Positions 7,753-15,058 of a stretch of DNA of 15,093 bases are shown here, piece by piece. The notes under the pieces were generated by a model that did not search any database, was not told where the DNA came from, and saw nothing but the letters and a program-made list of their open reading frames with translations. The stretch is from Candidatus Limimorpha equi. GTDB lineage: Bacteria; Bacteroidota; Bacteroidia; Bacteroidales; F082. Position 1 is the first letter of the stretch. Every line of letters starts with the position of its first letter. The stretch is from NCBI GenBank assembly GCA_018065885.1, contig JAGHSL010000314.1, forward strand, positions 1 through 15,093. The letters are read 5' to 3'. A program made the position numbers and the translations under genes.

Positions 7753-8844
7753 ATGTTGAAATTTATTTATATTGATGATGATGTAGACCCTTCCAAAAAG
7801 ATTAAATGGTTTGAGGACAATGTTTTTAAAATAGAAGTGTATCGTCCAAAAGATTCTTGGGAACTTCAGTTTGATTGTTTTTCCAATCAGAGGAAAATAG
7901 ATGGTTTGATATTGGATTTAAAGTTAGATGACTTCCCTAATGAAAATGGTAAAAGAGCGAAATTTAGAGGTACATCTATTGCACAAGAAATCCGAACAAG
8001 ACAAAAAGAGGGGGTACTTGATAGTTTTCCCATTGTACTTTTCTCTGCAAATGAGAATATTGAAAAACTTATGGAAAACTCGGGAAGAGACTTGTTCGAT
8101 ATATGTATTGATAAAAATAGCATAGAAGACGAAGACTTTCCTGAATATAGACGACAAATGTTGGCTTTGGCAAATGGCTACAACAGATTGGGAACGGAAA
8201 CAATTGAAAGCATTTTTAATGTTAATTTAAGTAATGTTGATAGCCGATTTGTCTCAGAAATAGAATCTATTAGGGAGCAACCTGTCCATGTCAAAGCAAG
8301 GTTTATTCTTGATGAATTTATCAACAAACAAGGACTTCTTATCAATGAAGAAGTATTAGCGGCTCGACTTGGTGTTGACCGTGAAAAATCGAATGATTGG
8401 AATTCTGTTTTGGAACAATTAAAGGTAGCTCGGTATAATGGCGTTTTTGCTTCAGGATGGAATAGATGGTGGATGAGCATGGTCGAAAAATGGTGGAAAA
8501 ACGCAATAAATTCAGATGTGCGTGTTCGTTCAATTTCTGCGTCAGATAGGGTGACTTTGATAAAAGAAGCATTGCATTTATCAGGTCTGATTGCTGCAAA
8601 TAGACTGGACAAAGCTGATAGCGATGAATTTTGGACAGTTTGCAAGGCTTTAAATAAGCCAATAGATACAATTGATGGGCTTCTTATAGAGGGTCAAGAT
8701 AATTTATATCCTTGGCAAGAATCCGAATATGTTTCAATAGAAGCGGCTTTAAATAGGACAAATATTGATGTCTGGAAACGACTTGCTGATATTGAGAAGG
8801 AAAGATATAATGATTTGAAGATTTTTTACAAACCCCAAAAATAA
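7753..8844 (+). CDS. Response-regulator-like protein: receiver domain plus novel Trp-rich C-terminal domain
   Basis: This 363-residue protein begins like a CheY-type receiver: strand FIYIDDD with acidic residues at 8-10, the phospho-acceptor candidate D55 in LILDLKL, S98 in LFSAN, and K121 in DICIDKN. All the residues needed for phosphorylation therefore appear present. The segment from about 130 to 363 is not a DNA-binding output domain that I recognise. It contains a tryptophan cluster at 236-248 (W236, W239, W240, W247, W248) and is otherwise predicted soluble. It starts four bases after the dual-GHKL gene and is the obvious candidate to receive a phosphate from it. I infer that phosphorylation changes its contact with another protein of the locus rather than with a promoter. 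Confidence 0.72.
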   Translation: MLKFIYIDDDVDPSKKIKWFEDNVFKIEVYRPKDSWELQFDCFSNQRKIDGLILDLKLDDFPNENGKRAKFRGTSIAQEIRTRQKEGVLDSFPIVLFSANENIEKLMENSGRDLFDICIDKNSIEDEDFPEYRRQMLALANGYNRLGTETIESIFNVNLSNVDSRFVSEIESIREQPVHVKARFILDEFINKQGLLINEEVLAARLGVDREKSNDWNSVLEQLKVARYNGVFASGWNRWWMSMVEKWWKNAINSDVRVRSISASDRVTLIKEALHLSGLIAANRLDKADSDEFWTVCKALNKPIDTIDGLLIEGQDNLYPWQESEYVSIEAALNRTNIDVWKRLADIEKERYNDLKIFYKPQK

Positions 8845-9534
8845 ATGGATATGCCAAACATTATGACAGATATTAAACAAATAAGTCAGATCCTTAGTGA
8901 TAAAGAGATATGTGGCGACTTGTATCCTTTAAACAATGCAATTACAACAATTAGGAATAAAAATGGTTATAATGTTGACAAATTGGAACTTAGAATTCCA
9001 ATCGTTCCAAGAAATACTCGTCCAAATGGTGTTAAATCATTAACAATTACTCTTAATGTTTCCGTCCCTCAAAATCAAATAGATGGTAAATTTTCTTGTT
9101 TTCCGTGGACTGGCTATAATTTTAGTTTTTTAATAGAAGGATTGGCACAAGATAAAAAAGTTAAATCAGCATGGCACTTAGATTATGATTTGTGTGCAAG
9201 TTCAACAGTAATTCATCCTTGTTTTCATTTGACTTATGGCGGAAAAATGATGGATAATGTGAATCTTGGTGATGTATTGTTGTTGCCAGTTCCAAGATAT
9301 GGTTTTCCTCCAATGGACATCGTGCTGGGAATAGATTTTATCTTGTCAAATTTTTTGGAAAAAGCTATGTATGAAGAAATAAAACATAATAAATATTATC
9401 AGGCGGCGGTTCGAGATTCGCAGGAAAAATTTTGGAAACCATATTTCTTGACAATTGGTAGTAGATGGTGCAGTTCAACAGGGTTTAATGATAAAAATCT
9501 TAGGCAAGCTATTTTGCCAACATTGGTTGATTAA
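8845..9534 (+). CDS. Unrecognised conserved-looking protein, third gene of the GHKL/receiver module
   Basis: This 229-residue soluble protein starts on the base after the previous stop codon (TAAATG), so it is almost certainly cotranslated with the receiver gene. I do not recognise the family. Two segments look functional. One is WHLDYD followed by HPCFHLTYGG (about residues 112-133), rich in His, Asp and Tyr. The other is a Pro/Arg segment, PRYGFPPMDIVLGIDF, at about 151-166. Several cysteines are scattered through it but form no obvious metal-site spacing. It has no signal peptide and no clear membrane span. Composition is as AT-rich as in the genes before it and unlike the helicase gene that follows, which groups it with the GHKL and receiver genes. 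It could be an adaptor or the output protein of that module, but the sequence does not decide this. Confidence 0.7.
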   Translation: MDMPNIMTDIKQISQILSDKEICGDLYPLNNAITTIRNKNGYNVDKLELRIPIVPRNTRPNGVKSLTITLNVSVPQNQIDGKFSCFPWTGYNFSFLIEGLAQDKKVKSAWHLDYDLCASSTVIHPCFHLTYGGKMMDNVNLGDVLLLPVPRYGFPPMDIVLGIDFILSNFLEKAMYEEIKHNKYYQAAVRDSQEKFWKPYFLTIGSRWCSSTGFNDKNLRQAILPTLVD

Positions 9535-9536
9535 CC

Positions 9537-10043
9537 ATGCTCAAAGACGTCACATATCCGCTTCATCGTCGCTTCAAGTCGCGCACTGAATGGGAACCGA
9601 TAGGTTTCTTTTCTGAATGTTTGTGCAATGCAACTCAGTTTGATTTGATGTTGGGCTTTTTCTCGTCATCTGCAATAAGTGTTTTGGCAGATGGTTTCGC
9701 GGCGTTTCTGTATGGTGGCGGAAAAATGCGCTTGCTAATAAATGATGTCTTAACGGAACAAGACAAAGATGCAATTGCCAAAGGCTTTTCGGATAAGGAA
9801 ATCTCGTTTTTCGATTTGTCAAACATTGAGCAGATAAAACATACTTTATCGGAGCGAGACCAGCATTTCTTTGAGTGTCTTTCGTGGTTAATTCGGAATA
9901 ACCGTTTGGATGTCAAGATAATAGCTCCAAAAGAGGGCGTTGGCATATCGCATACGAAATCAGGGCTGTTTTGCGATGGTATTAATAAGGTCTGTTTTGA
10001 TGGCTCGTGCAATTTTCTCGTACAGCACTTGTCGATAATATAG
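9537..10043 (+). pseudogene. 5' fragment of a PLD-nuclease/SF2-helicase gene, ended by a frameshift
   Basis: The first 160 codons encode the N-terminal nuclease domain of the phospholipase D superfamily. It contains HTK (H139, K141) followed by GSCN (G156, S157, N159), which is the HxK...GSxN signature. Just after F160 the frame leaves the motif and reaches a TAG at 10041-10043. The downstream frame supplies the missing SRTAL residues, giving the normal GSxNFSxxAL pattern. I therefore read this as one gene with the following helicase, about 754 residues when restored, with one T too few at 10013-10016. PLD-family enzymes cleave phosphodiester bonds and normally need two HxK motifs, supplied by a dimer or a second repeat. 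The start ATG is two bases after the previous stop. A real mutation, a sequencing error and a -1 slip on UUUU all remain possible. Confidence 0.8.
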
Positions 10044-11800
10044 AAAGCCTGACAGCATCATGCAGTTGGGATGGTGACATAGCTGTTGCAAAAATTGAAT
10101 CCCAATGCGAAGACTTCGATGATGTTTTCAATGGCAGGAATGATGCTGTCGTTTATGTTGCTGCCGAAGATGTCAAGACACGAATTGTAAAGTCTTTTCC
10201 TGATAAATCTATTGATGACCTTCTGAATAAGGAATACGAGTTCATCAAGCAAGACCGATCAAAAGCATTGCCAAAATCGGTGCTGAAGGCTTTGGATAAG
10301 GCCAAAAGCCGTGTTGAACTTATTGTGGAGAAAATAAGGGAAAGAGAAGAACCTGTTGAAGTTAAGAGAGATACCCCATCGTTTCCGTATCCGTCAGGGC
10401 CAAGGGATTACCAGAAACAGGCTTTTGAGAACTGGAAAGGAAACAAACAGAAAGGGTTGTTTGCTATGGCGACGGGAACCGGCAAAACAATCACTTCTTT
10501 GAATTGCCTGTTAGAGATATACAATCGTCGGGGCTATTACAAGGCTTTGATTCTTGTGCCAACCATTACGTTGGTGGAGCAATGGGAAGTGGAGTGTGAA
10601 AAATTCAAGTTTTCAAATGTCATAAAAGTCTGCTCAAAGTATAGTGGATGGAAATCAGCAATTGCAGGCTTGCGGATGCAGGAAATGTCAAGTTCTGACA
10701 ATAAACTGTCGTATATTATTATTGCTACATACGCTTCATACGTGCGTTCCAATGTTTTTCTTGAACTTAATCAGTTTCCTAAAGACAAACTGTTGCTCAT
10801 TGCTGATGAAGCGCACAATATGGGCGGCGGACAAATGGCAAGCCGATTGAAAGACATTAAGTATGCTCGTCGTATTGGCCTGTCAGCTACGCCTAACCGT
10901 CAGTTTGACGATGTCGGAAATCAGATGTTGATGTCGTTTTTCGGAAGCGAGGAAAACTATACTTTTGAGTATTCAATGGCAGAAGCCATTGAGAAAGGTG
11001 CTTTGTGCCGTTATTGCTATTATCCTCATATCGTGAAACTTACAAGATGCGAGATGCAGGATTATAACGATATATCGAAGCAGATAGTCAGACTTTCAGG
11101 GCGAATGGATGAAGACAGTCAGGAGATTCTGAAAAGGCTTTTGCTGAAACGGAAACGAATCATTCATAAGGCGGCAAACAAGAAGGACGTATTTGAGGAA
11201 ATAGTCCGAAATCGGTTTTTGGAAAAAGGCAATCTGAAATATACGCTTGTCTATGTCCCCGAAGGCAATAGGCCTGATGACCAATCTGCTGATATTTTTG
11301 ATAGGTCGGACACAATCGAAGATGATGAGGACACCCTGCATTTAATTGATGACTATACGCGGATTGTGCGCGATATGAATCCTCATATTATTGTGAGGCA
11401 ATTCACTTCCGATTCAACCGACCGTGACGATATGCTTGAGGGTTTTGCAAAGGGTGATATTGATGTCCTTACTTCAATGAAATGCTTGGATGAAGGTGTT
11501 GATGTGCCGCGAAGCGAATTGGCCATATTTTGTGCCAGTACGGGTAATCCTCGCCAGTTTATTCAGCGTCGTGGTAGGGTTTTGCGTACTCATCCTGATA
11601 AACATGTTGCCATCATTCACGATTTAATTGTCGTTCCTGACAATTGTTTCGATGCTGAGTGCTTTGCCATGGAAAGGAATTTGGTTGAAAGCGAATTGAG
11701 GCGTGTTAGGGATTTCGCCCTTTTGTCTGAAAACCTTAACGATACGGATAATGCTTTGGAAGATGTTTTGAATCACTATAATTTGTCAATTTTCAATTAG
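10007..11800 (+). CDS. SF2 DEAH-type helicase, 3' part of the frameshifted PLD-helicase gene
   Basis: This frame carries a full superfamily 2 helicase core. Motif I ATGTGKT is at 10469-10489, the DEAH box at 10805-10816, motif III SATP shortly after, DEGVDVPRS in the second RecA domain, and motif VI QRRGR at about 11564-11578. The frame can open with GTG at 10007, but that lies inside the PLD motif of the upstream frame, so I do not believe it is a native start. True homology continues from the 9537 frame at about 10016. The helicase would track on or unwind DNA for the attached nuclease, as in type I/III-like and other ATP-dependent restriction enzymes. Composition is richer in G+C (27 of 60 in the line at 11401) than in the six genes before it, which suggests a separate origin. 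Confidence 0.85.
   Translation: MQFSRTALVDNIESLTASCSWDGDIAVAKIESQCEDFDDVFNGRNDAVVYVAAEDVKTRIVKSFPDKSIDDLLNKEYEFIKQDRSKALPKSVLKALDKAKSRVELIVEKIREREEPVEVKRDTPSFPYPSGPRDYQKQAFENWKGNKQKGLFAMATGTGKTITSLNCLLEIYNRRGYYKALILVPTITLVEQWEVECEKFKFSNVIKVCSKYSGWKSAIAGLRMQEMSSSDNKLSYIIIATYASYVRSNVFLELNQFPKDKLLLIADEAHNMGGGQMASRLKDIKYARRIGLSATPNRQFDDVGNQMLMSFFGSEENYTFEYSMAEAIEKGALCRYCYYPHIVKLTRCEMQDYNDISKQIVRLSGRMDEDSQEILKRLLLKRKRIIHKAANKKDVFEEIVRNRFLEKGNLKYTLVYVPEGNRPDDQSADIFDRSDTIEDDEDTLHLIDDYTRIVRDMNPHIIVRQFTSDSTDRDDMLEGFAKGDIDVLTSMKCLDEGVDVPRSELAIFCASTGNPRQFIQRRGRVLRTHPDKHVAIIHDLIVVPDNCFDAECFAMERNLVESELRRVRDFALLSENLNDTDNALEDVLNHYNLSIFN
10013..10016 (+). other. Frameshift point in a T4 run inside the PLD motif
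   Basis: In the first frame the codons are AAT TTT CTC. One additional T, or a -1 slip of a tRNA-Phe from UUU at 10014-10016 back to UUU at 10013-10015, gives AAT TTT TCT and restores NFSRTAL. The tetramer permits exact re-pairing. I see no canonical X XXY YYZ heptamer and did not find a clear stimulatory hairpin just downstream, so programmed slippage is possible but not favoured. Confidence 0.8.
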
Positions 11801-11805
11801 TTATT

Positions 11806-12036
11806 ATGGCTTACTATACGAATAGCGATAAAATTTTACAAGCTGTGCTGAGCGATGTCAGACTATCAGAAGTGGCAGAGTATAATCCTGATGATTTTGA
11901 TACCGTGGCATCGGCGAAAGACTCTGACAATCCGATTGTTCATGCTGTTGCAATCATTGTTGAAAAGGTTGAACAGGATGCTTCGGATAAGGAAATCTAT
12001 AATGAGGTTAGCAATTATTTAAAAAACAATATATGA
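11806..12036 (+). CDS. Small acidic protein of unknown function
   Basis: This 76-residue protein has about 15 acidic residues against 6 Lys/Arg. It sits between the helicase and the SMC-like ATPase genes, with a 5-base gap before it and an ATGA overlap (12033-12036) with the gene after it. That packing argues that it is a real, cotranslated gene. It is predicted mostly helical, with a motif-poor sequence containing NPIVHAVAIIVEKV in its second half and no cysteines. I do not recognise it. A small acidic protein in an ATP-dependent nuclease operon could be a subunit, an inhibitor of the nuclease or a DNA-mimic regulator. The sequence alone does not choose between these. Confidence 0.65.
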   Translation: MAYYTNSDKILQAVLSDVRLSEVAEYNPDDFDTVASAKDSDNPIVHAVAIIVEKVEQDASDKEIYNEVSNYLKNNI

Positions 12037-14180
12037 TAATCAGGAAGATACGCATTAAGAATTTTCGCAGTTATTATGACGAAAATGAATTTGAGTTGTC
12101 GGAAGGCTTGACGCTGATTATTGGCGGTAATGGCGATGGAAAGACCACTTTTTTTGAAGCCTTGGAATGGCTGTTTGATACCACCACGGAAAACAAGAAG
12201 GAAGCTCATGTTTCTGAAAAGCGTAAATCGGAACTTGAAATTGGAGAAACCGATGAAGTCGCTGTGTCAATGGTCTTTGAACATAATGGCGAAAAGGAAC
12301 TTGTCAAAAGATTTGATTTTCAGCGTGTCAATGAGTCAAGTGTGGTTACACGAAATTATCAGTTCATTGGTTATGGAAATAGGGGTGCAGAGCGTTATTC
12401 CTTTGATGGTAAGAAAATGCTTGAAGAATGTTTTGAAACGCTTATCAGAAAATATTGCTTATTTAAAGGTGAAAGCGAGTTGAATGTTTTCGATAATCCG
12501 GAAGCCTTGAAAACTTTGGTTGATACGTTTTCGGGAATCAAGCAGTTTGATAGGTTTGTTTCTTTGACAACTGATTTTGAGCAAAAATCGTTGAAAGCCG
12601 CCACGCAGGAATTGAAGAATGACAAGAAAGTTTCTGACAGAGCCAAGGAGCTTGAAAGTCAGTTGGTTTCTGTGAATAGGGAAATTCAGGATTATAGAAC
12701 GGATTTGAAGAATCAGGAAAAAGCCGTTTCGGATTATTCAGAAAAATTGAAGATACTTGAAGAAAACCAGGAAATTTCCGAAAGGTATCAAGACATAAAG
12801 GACCGCCTAAAATCTTTATATGATAAAAGGGCGCGGCTTACAGCTCAATCTGGTTGCGATTACAACACCAGTTTGTTAGATGAATATTGGATTCTTCGCT
12901 CATTCCCGAAGGTGCTTGATGAATTTCAGGCAAAAGTGTCGAAATTGAGCAAGCAGAAACGAAAGCTCGATAAGGAAGAAACCGAGCGTCGCGCGATGGA
13001 AAAGGGAAAGAAAGAAGCTGTAAAGAATTTAATGAATGGTGCTGCTCCGTTGCCTTGGTATGTTCCGAATAAGGAAACCATGCAGGAAATGATAGATGAA
13101 GAGGTTTGTAAAGTATGCGGACGACCAGCCCCAAAAGATTCCGATGCGTATCATTTTATGGTTGATAAACTGAATGAATATCTAAGACATTTGGAAAAGG
13201 AAAACCAAGCAGATGAAGAAAAGCCGTTCTTCCCAAATTCTTATGTTGATGAGTTACATACACGGCAAATCAAGATGAGCGGTGAAATCGAATCGGAAAT
13301 TTCGAATATTCACAATGAAATTTCTGATAGAATTGATTTTATCAACGCCCGAAAAAGCGATTTGGAAAAAGTGAAAAAGGAAATACAAGATGTTGAGGAT
13401 GAACGGACACGTATCTTAGTGAATACGAATCTAACGGAAGATTTGATAGAAAAGGATTTCAATGATTTTAAGGGATATTTTGCGGCAAAGGGTAGGGCTG
13501 AAACCCGAATAGTTGAGTTGAATCAGAAACTGGCAGCGGCTGAGAGCCGTAAATCAGATATTCAGACAGAAATGTCGAAACTACAGCCTGCAAGTTCGAT
13601 GACCCAAGCCTACCAGAATGTTCATATTGCACTTGAACGTATTATGAAAGCCTTCGAGCGGGCCAAAAACGAGAATGTCAATTCCTTTATCGGATTGCTT
13701 GAAAAAGAGGCTAATAATTATCTTGAGATGTTGAATGAGAATGATTTCTATGGTATCATCCGCATCATTAAGACTGTGAATGATTCGGCAAGAATCTGTC
13801 TGTTCAGCGAAAATGGGACGGAAATCACGAACCCTGGTGGCGCAATGCGGACGACAATGTATATGTCTGTCTTATTTGCTATTTCTAAGATCACGACTTT
13901 AAAACGCGAACAGGATTATCCTTTGATATTCGATGCACCGACATCATCTTTTGAAGATTACAAGGAAGATGTGTTTTACAATGTGATTGATAAAATTGAC
14001 AAGCAATGCATTATTGTAACCAAAGATTTGTTGAAAACCGATGAGTTGACTGGCGAAAAGGTTCTCAATGATGAAAAAATCAATCAGTTGACATGCTCTG
14101 TCTATCGGATTTGCAAAGCTCCGAATTACAATGATAAAGATTTGTCAACCATTCAAACAATGATAACGCATATAAAATAA
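12033..14180 (+). CDS. SMC/RecF-type ATPase with central CxxC (DndD/SbcC-like architecture)
   Basis: This 715-residue protein opens with IRIKNFRSYYDENEFEL and a Walker A GGNGDGKTT at 31-39, typical of the RecF/SMC/Rad50 group. Heptad-rich coiled-coil segments run at about 180-335 and 405-520. Between them lies CKVCGRP (C359, C362), a single C-x2-C as in Rad50 zinc hooks or DndD. The C-terminal ATPase half has a degenerate signature, NPGGAMRTTMYMS (about 600-612), and a Walker B/D-loop, YPLIFDAPTSSFED (629-642), with Ala after the Asp. Two molecules probably dimerise through the hook and close on DNA when ATP binds. In Dnd systems DndD is an SMC-like ATPase of similar plan, but here the gene travels with a nuclease-helicase, so it may belong to the restriction side. 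It overlaps the 76-residue gene by four bases. Confidence 0.82.
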   Translation: MIIRKIRIKNFRSYYDENEFELSEGLTLIIGGNGDGKTTFFEALEWLFDTTTENKKEAHVSEKRKSELEIGETDEVAVSMVFEHNGEKELVKRFDFQRVNESSVVTRNYQFIGYGNRGAERYSFDGKKMLEECFETLIRKYCLFKGESELNVFDNPEALKTLVDTFSGIKQFDRFVSLTTDFEQKSLKAATQELKNDKKVSDRAKELESQLVSVNREIQDYRTDLKNQEKAVSDYSEKLKILEENQEISERYQDIKDRLKSLYDKRARLTAQSGCDYNTSLLDEYWILRSFPKVLDEFQAKVSKLSKQKRKLDKEETERRAMEKGKKEAVKNLMNGAAPLPWYVPNKETMQEMIDEEVCKVCGRPAPKDSDAYHFMVDKLNEYLRHLEKENQADEEKPFFPNSYVDELHTRQIKMSGEIESEISNIHNEISDRIDFINARKSDLEKVKKEIQDVEDERTRILVNTNLTEDLIEKDFNDFKGYFAAKGRAETRIVELNQKLAAAESRKSDIQTEMSKLQPASSMTQAYQNVHIALERIMKAFERAKNENVNSFIGLLEKEANNYLEMLNENDFYGIIRIIKTVNDSARICLFSENGTEITNPGGAMRTTMYMSVLFAISKITTLKREQDYPLIFDAPTSSFEDYKEDVFYNVIDKIDKQCIIVTKDLLKTDELTGEKVLNDEKINQLTCSVYRICKAPNYNDKDLSTIQTMITHIK

Positions 14181-14184
14181 GACT

Positions 14185-14754
14185 ATGGCAGCTGAGAAAC
14201 TATATGATTTGTGGGCAAAGCGTAACCCGCAATGGGAAAAAAGATATGAGGATAACATCATCAAGATGTTTACCGATTACGGGAAAGGCTCTACTTCAAT
14301 GCGAGAAGATAGAGGTAAATTGCTTGGCCCTGGTTATGAAATTTTTATCATCGCATTTTTCATAGGTCTGTATTATGATCAAAGACGACCTTTAGTTGAA
14401 GATGCGGCAATGTTGAAATCATTTGGTCACCCTATTCAATTTTGGGGAAATATTGATCCTGTAAAAGGACGAAAACAATATCCAAAATTGCGAGAGTATA
14501 TTTTTACCGCTTTAGTGGCAAAAACAGATATGGATTTTATTTCATTGGATAAAGGCGAAATAACTGCTCGAAAGGCTGTTGATATGTTGATTCAGACCAT
14601 GGAAGAATATGCTAATTTCGGATTCAACTTTATGGCAGATAAAATGGTGGATAATCCAAATTATTTCTTTTCCGAAACCGCATTCTTGGAAGTGTTCCTT
14701 GCATTTGATGCATCGATACCGAAGGAAGAAGATGAACCAGAATCATTGGATTAG
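14185..14754 (+). CDS. Unrecognised 189-residue protein closing the operon
   Basis: The ATG is four bases after the SMC-like ATPase stop, so it is the last gene of the operon. It appears mostly helical. A hydrophobic stretch within GPGYEIFIIAFFIGLYYDQRR (around residues 50-70) is too polar at its edges to be a confident membrane span and looks like a buried helix. The C-terminus (KEEDEPESLD) is strongly acidic. I do not recognise the family. Its place directly after an SMC-like ATPase recalls the dndD-dndE order, but it is longer than DndE and I see no DndE motif, so this is only positional. A role as partner or DNA-binding subunit of the ATPase is the simplest inference. Its composition is a little more AT-rich than that of the helicase gene. 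Confidence 0.7.
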   Translation: MAAEKLYDLWAKRNPQWEKRYEDNIIKMFTDYGKGSTSMREDRGKLLGPGYEIFIIAFFIGLYYDQRRPLVEDAAMLKSFGHPIQFWGNIDPVKGRKQYPKLREYIFTALVAKTDMDFISLDKGEITARKAVDMLIQTMEEYANFGFNFMADKMVDNPNYFFSETAFLEVFLAFDASIPKEEDEPESLD

Positions 14755-14780
14755 GTAATGTGACATATTTGTTACTTTTT

Positions 14781-14801
14781 AGAATCAGCTATTCTATTTT
14801 T
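14781..14801 (+). terminator. Weak candidate terminator after the operon
   Basis: AGAAT (14781-14785) and ATTCT (14791-14795) form a perfect but A/T-rich 5-bp stem around the loop CAGCT, followed by ATTTTT at 14796-14801. It lies 26 bases after the last operon gene, where a terminator is expected, ahead of a convergent gene. The stem is short and weak, so intrinsic termination here is uncertain. Confidence 0.3.
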
Positions 14802-14815
14802 CTCCATACGGCACC

Positions 14816-15058
14816 TTATCCTCCGGCCACCTCACTCACAGTTCCGTGTTGCCTATAGTTCATCGAATCCACCACAATAATCTTCTCTCCCAGAACCGCC
14901 GAAATCTTGGCGAGGGTGGAGAGTGTGAAATTGTGTGTGCCGCTCAGCCAGCGCGAGACTGCGGCTTCGGAGGTCTGTGTCAGCTTGGCCAGTTCTTTCT
15001 GTGATATGCCTTTCTGCTTTAGCAGTGCATCAATCCGGTCGGCAATCTGAAAAGACAA
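14816..15058 (-). CDS. Xre/Cro-type helix-turn-helix regulator (possible antitoxin)
   Basis: The 80 residues contain a clean HTH_3 domain at about residues 18-57: ISQKELAKLTQTSEAAVSRWLSG, then TLSTLAKISAVLG. Small single-domain proteins of this kind are often HigA-type antitoxins or phage/element repressors. The toxin gene would lie upstream on the minus strand, beyond 15093, so it cannot be checked. The first codon of the listed span is TTG. The frame continues upstream (LPIKIQID...) to a TAA at 15083-15085 without an ATG, so the true start is uncertain and may be a non-ATG codon or have been lost. The gene is more G+C-rich than the operon and points towards it, so it probably belongs to the flank and not to the defence system. 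Confidence 0.75.
   Translation of the reverse strand: MSFQIADRIDALLKQKGISQKELAKLTQTSEAAVSRWLSGTHNFTLSTLAKISAVLGEKIIVVDSMNYRQHGTVSEVAGG

Noticed and set aside
8178..8645. Minus-strand open frame of 155 codons
   Set aside because: It lies entirely opposite the receiver-domain gene, has no recognisable motif and low-complexity Ser/Leu content, and is best explained as an antisense shadow.
5571..8844. Ordinary two-component system regulating transcription
   Set aside because: The kinase-like protein has no membrane or sensor segment and carries a second GHKL domain, and the receiver protein lacks a recognisable DNA-binding domain.
10007..10009. GTG as an independent start for the helicase
   Set aside because: It lies inside the PLD motif, and the residues right after it (SRTAL) complete that motif from the upstream frame, so it is a frameshift continuation and not a native start.
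12121..12483. Plus-strand open frame of 120 codons in another frame
   Set aside because: It overlaps the N-terminal ATPase region of the SMC-like gene and has no supporting motif.
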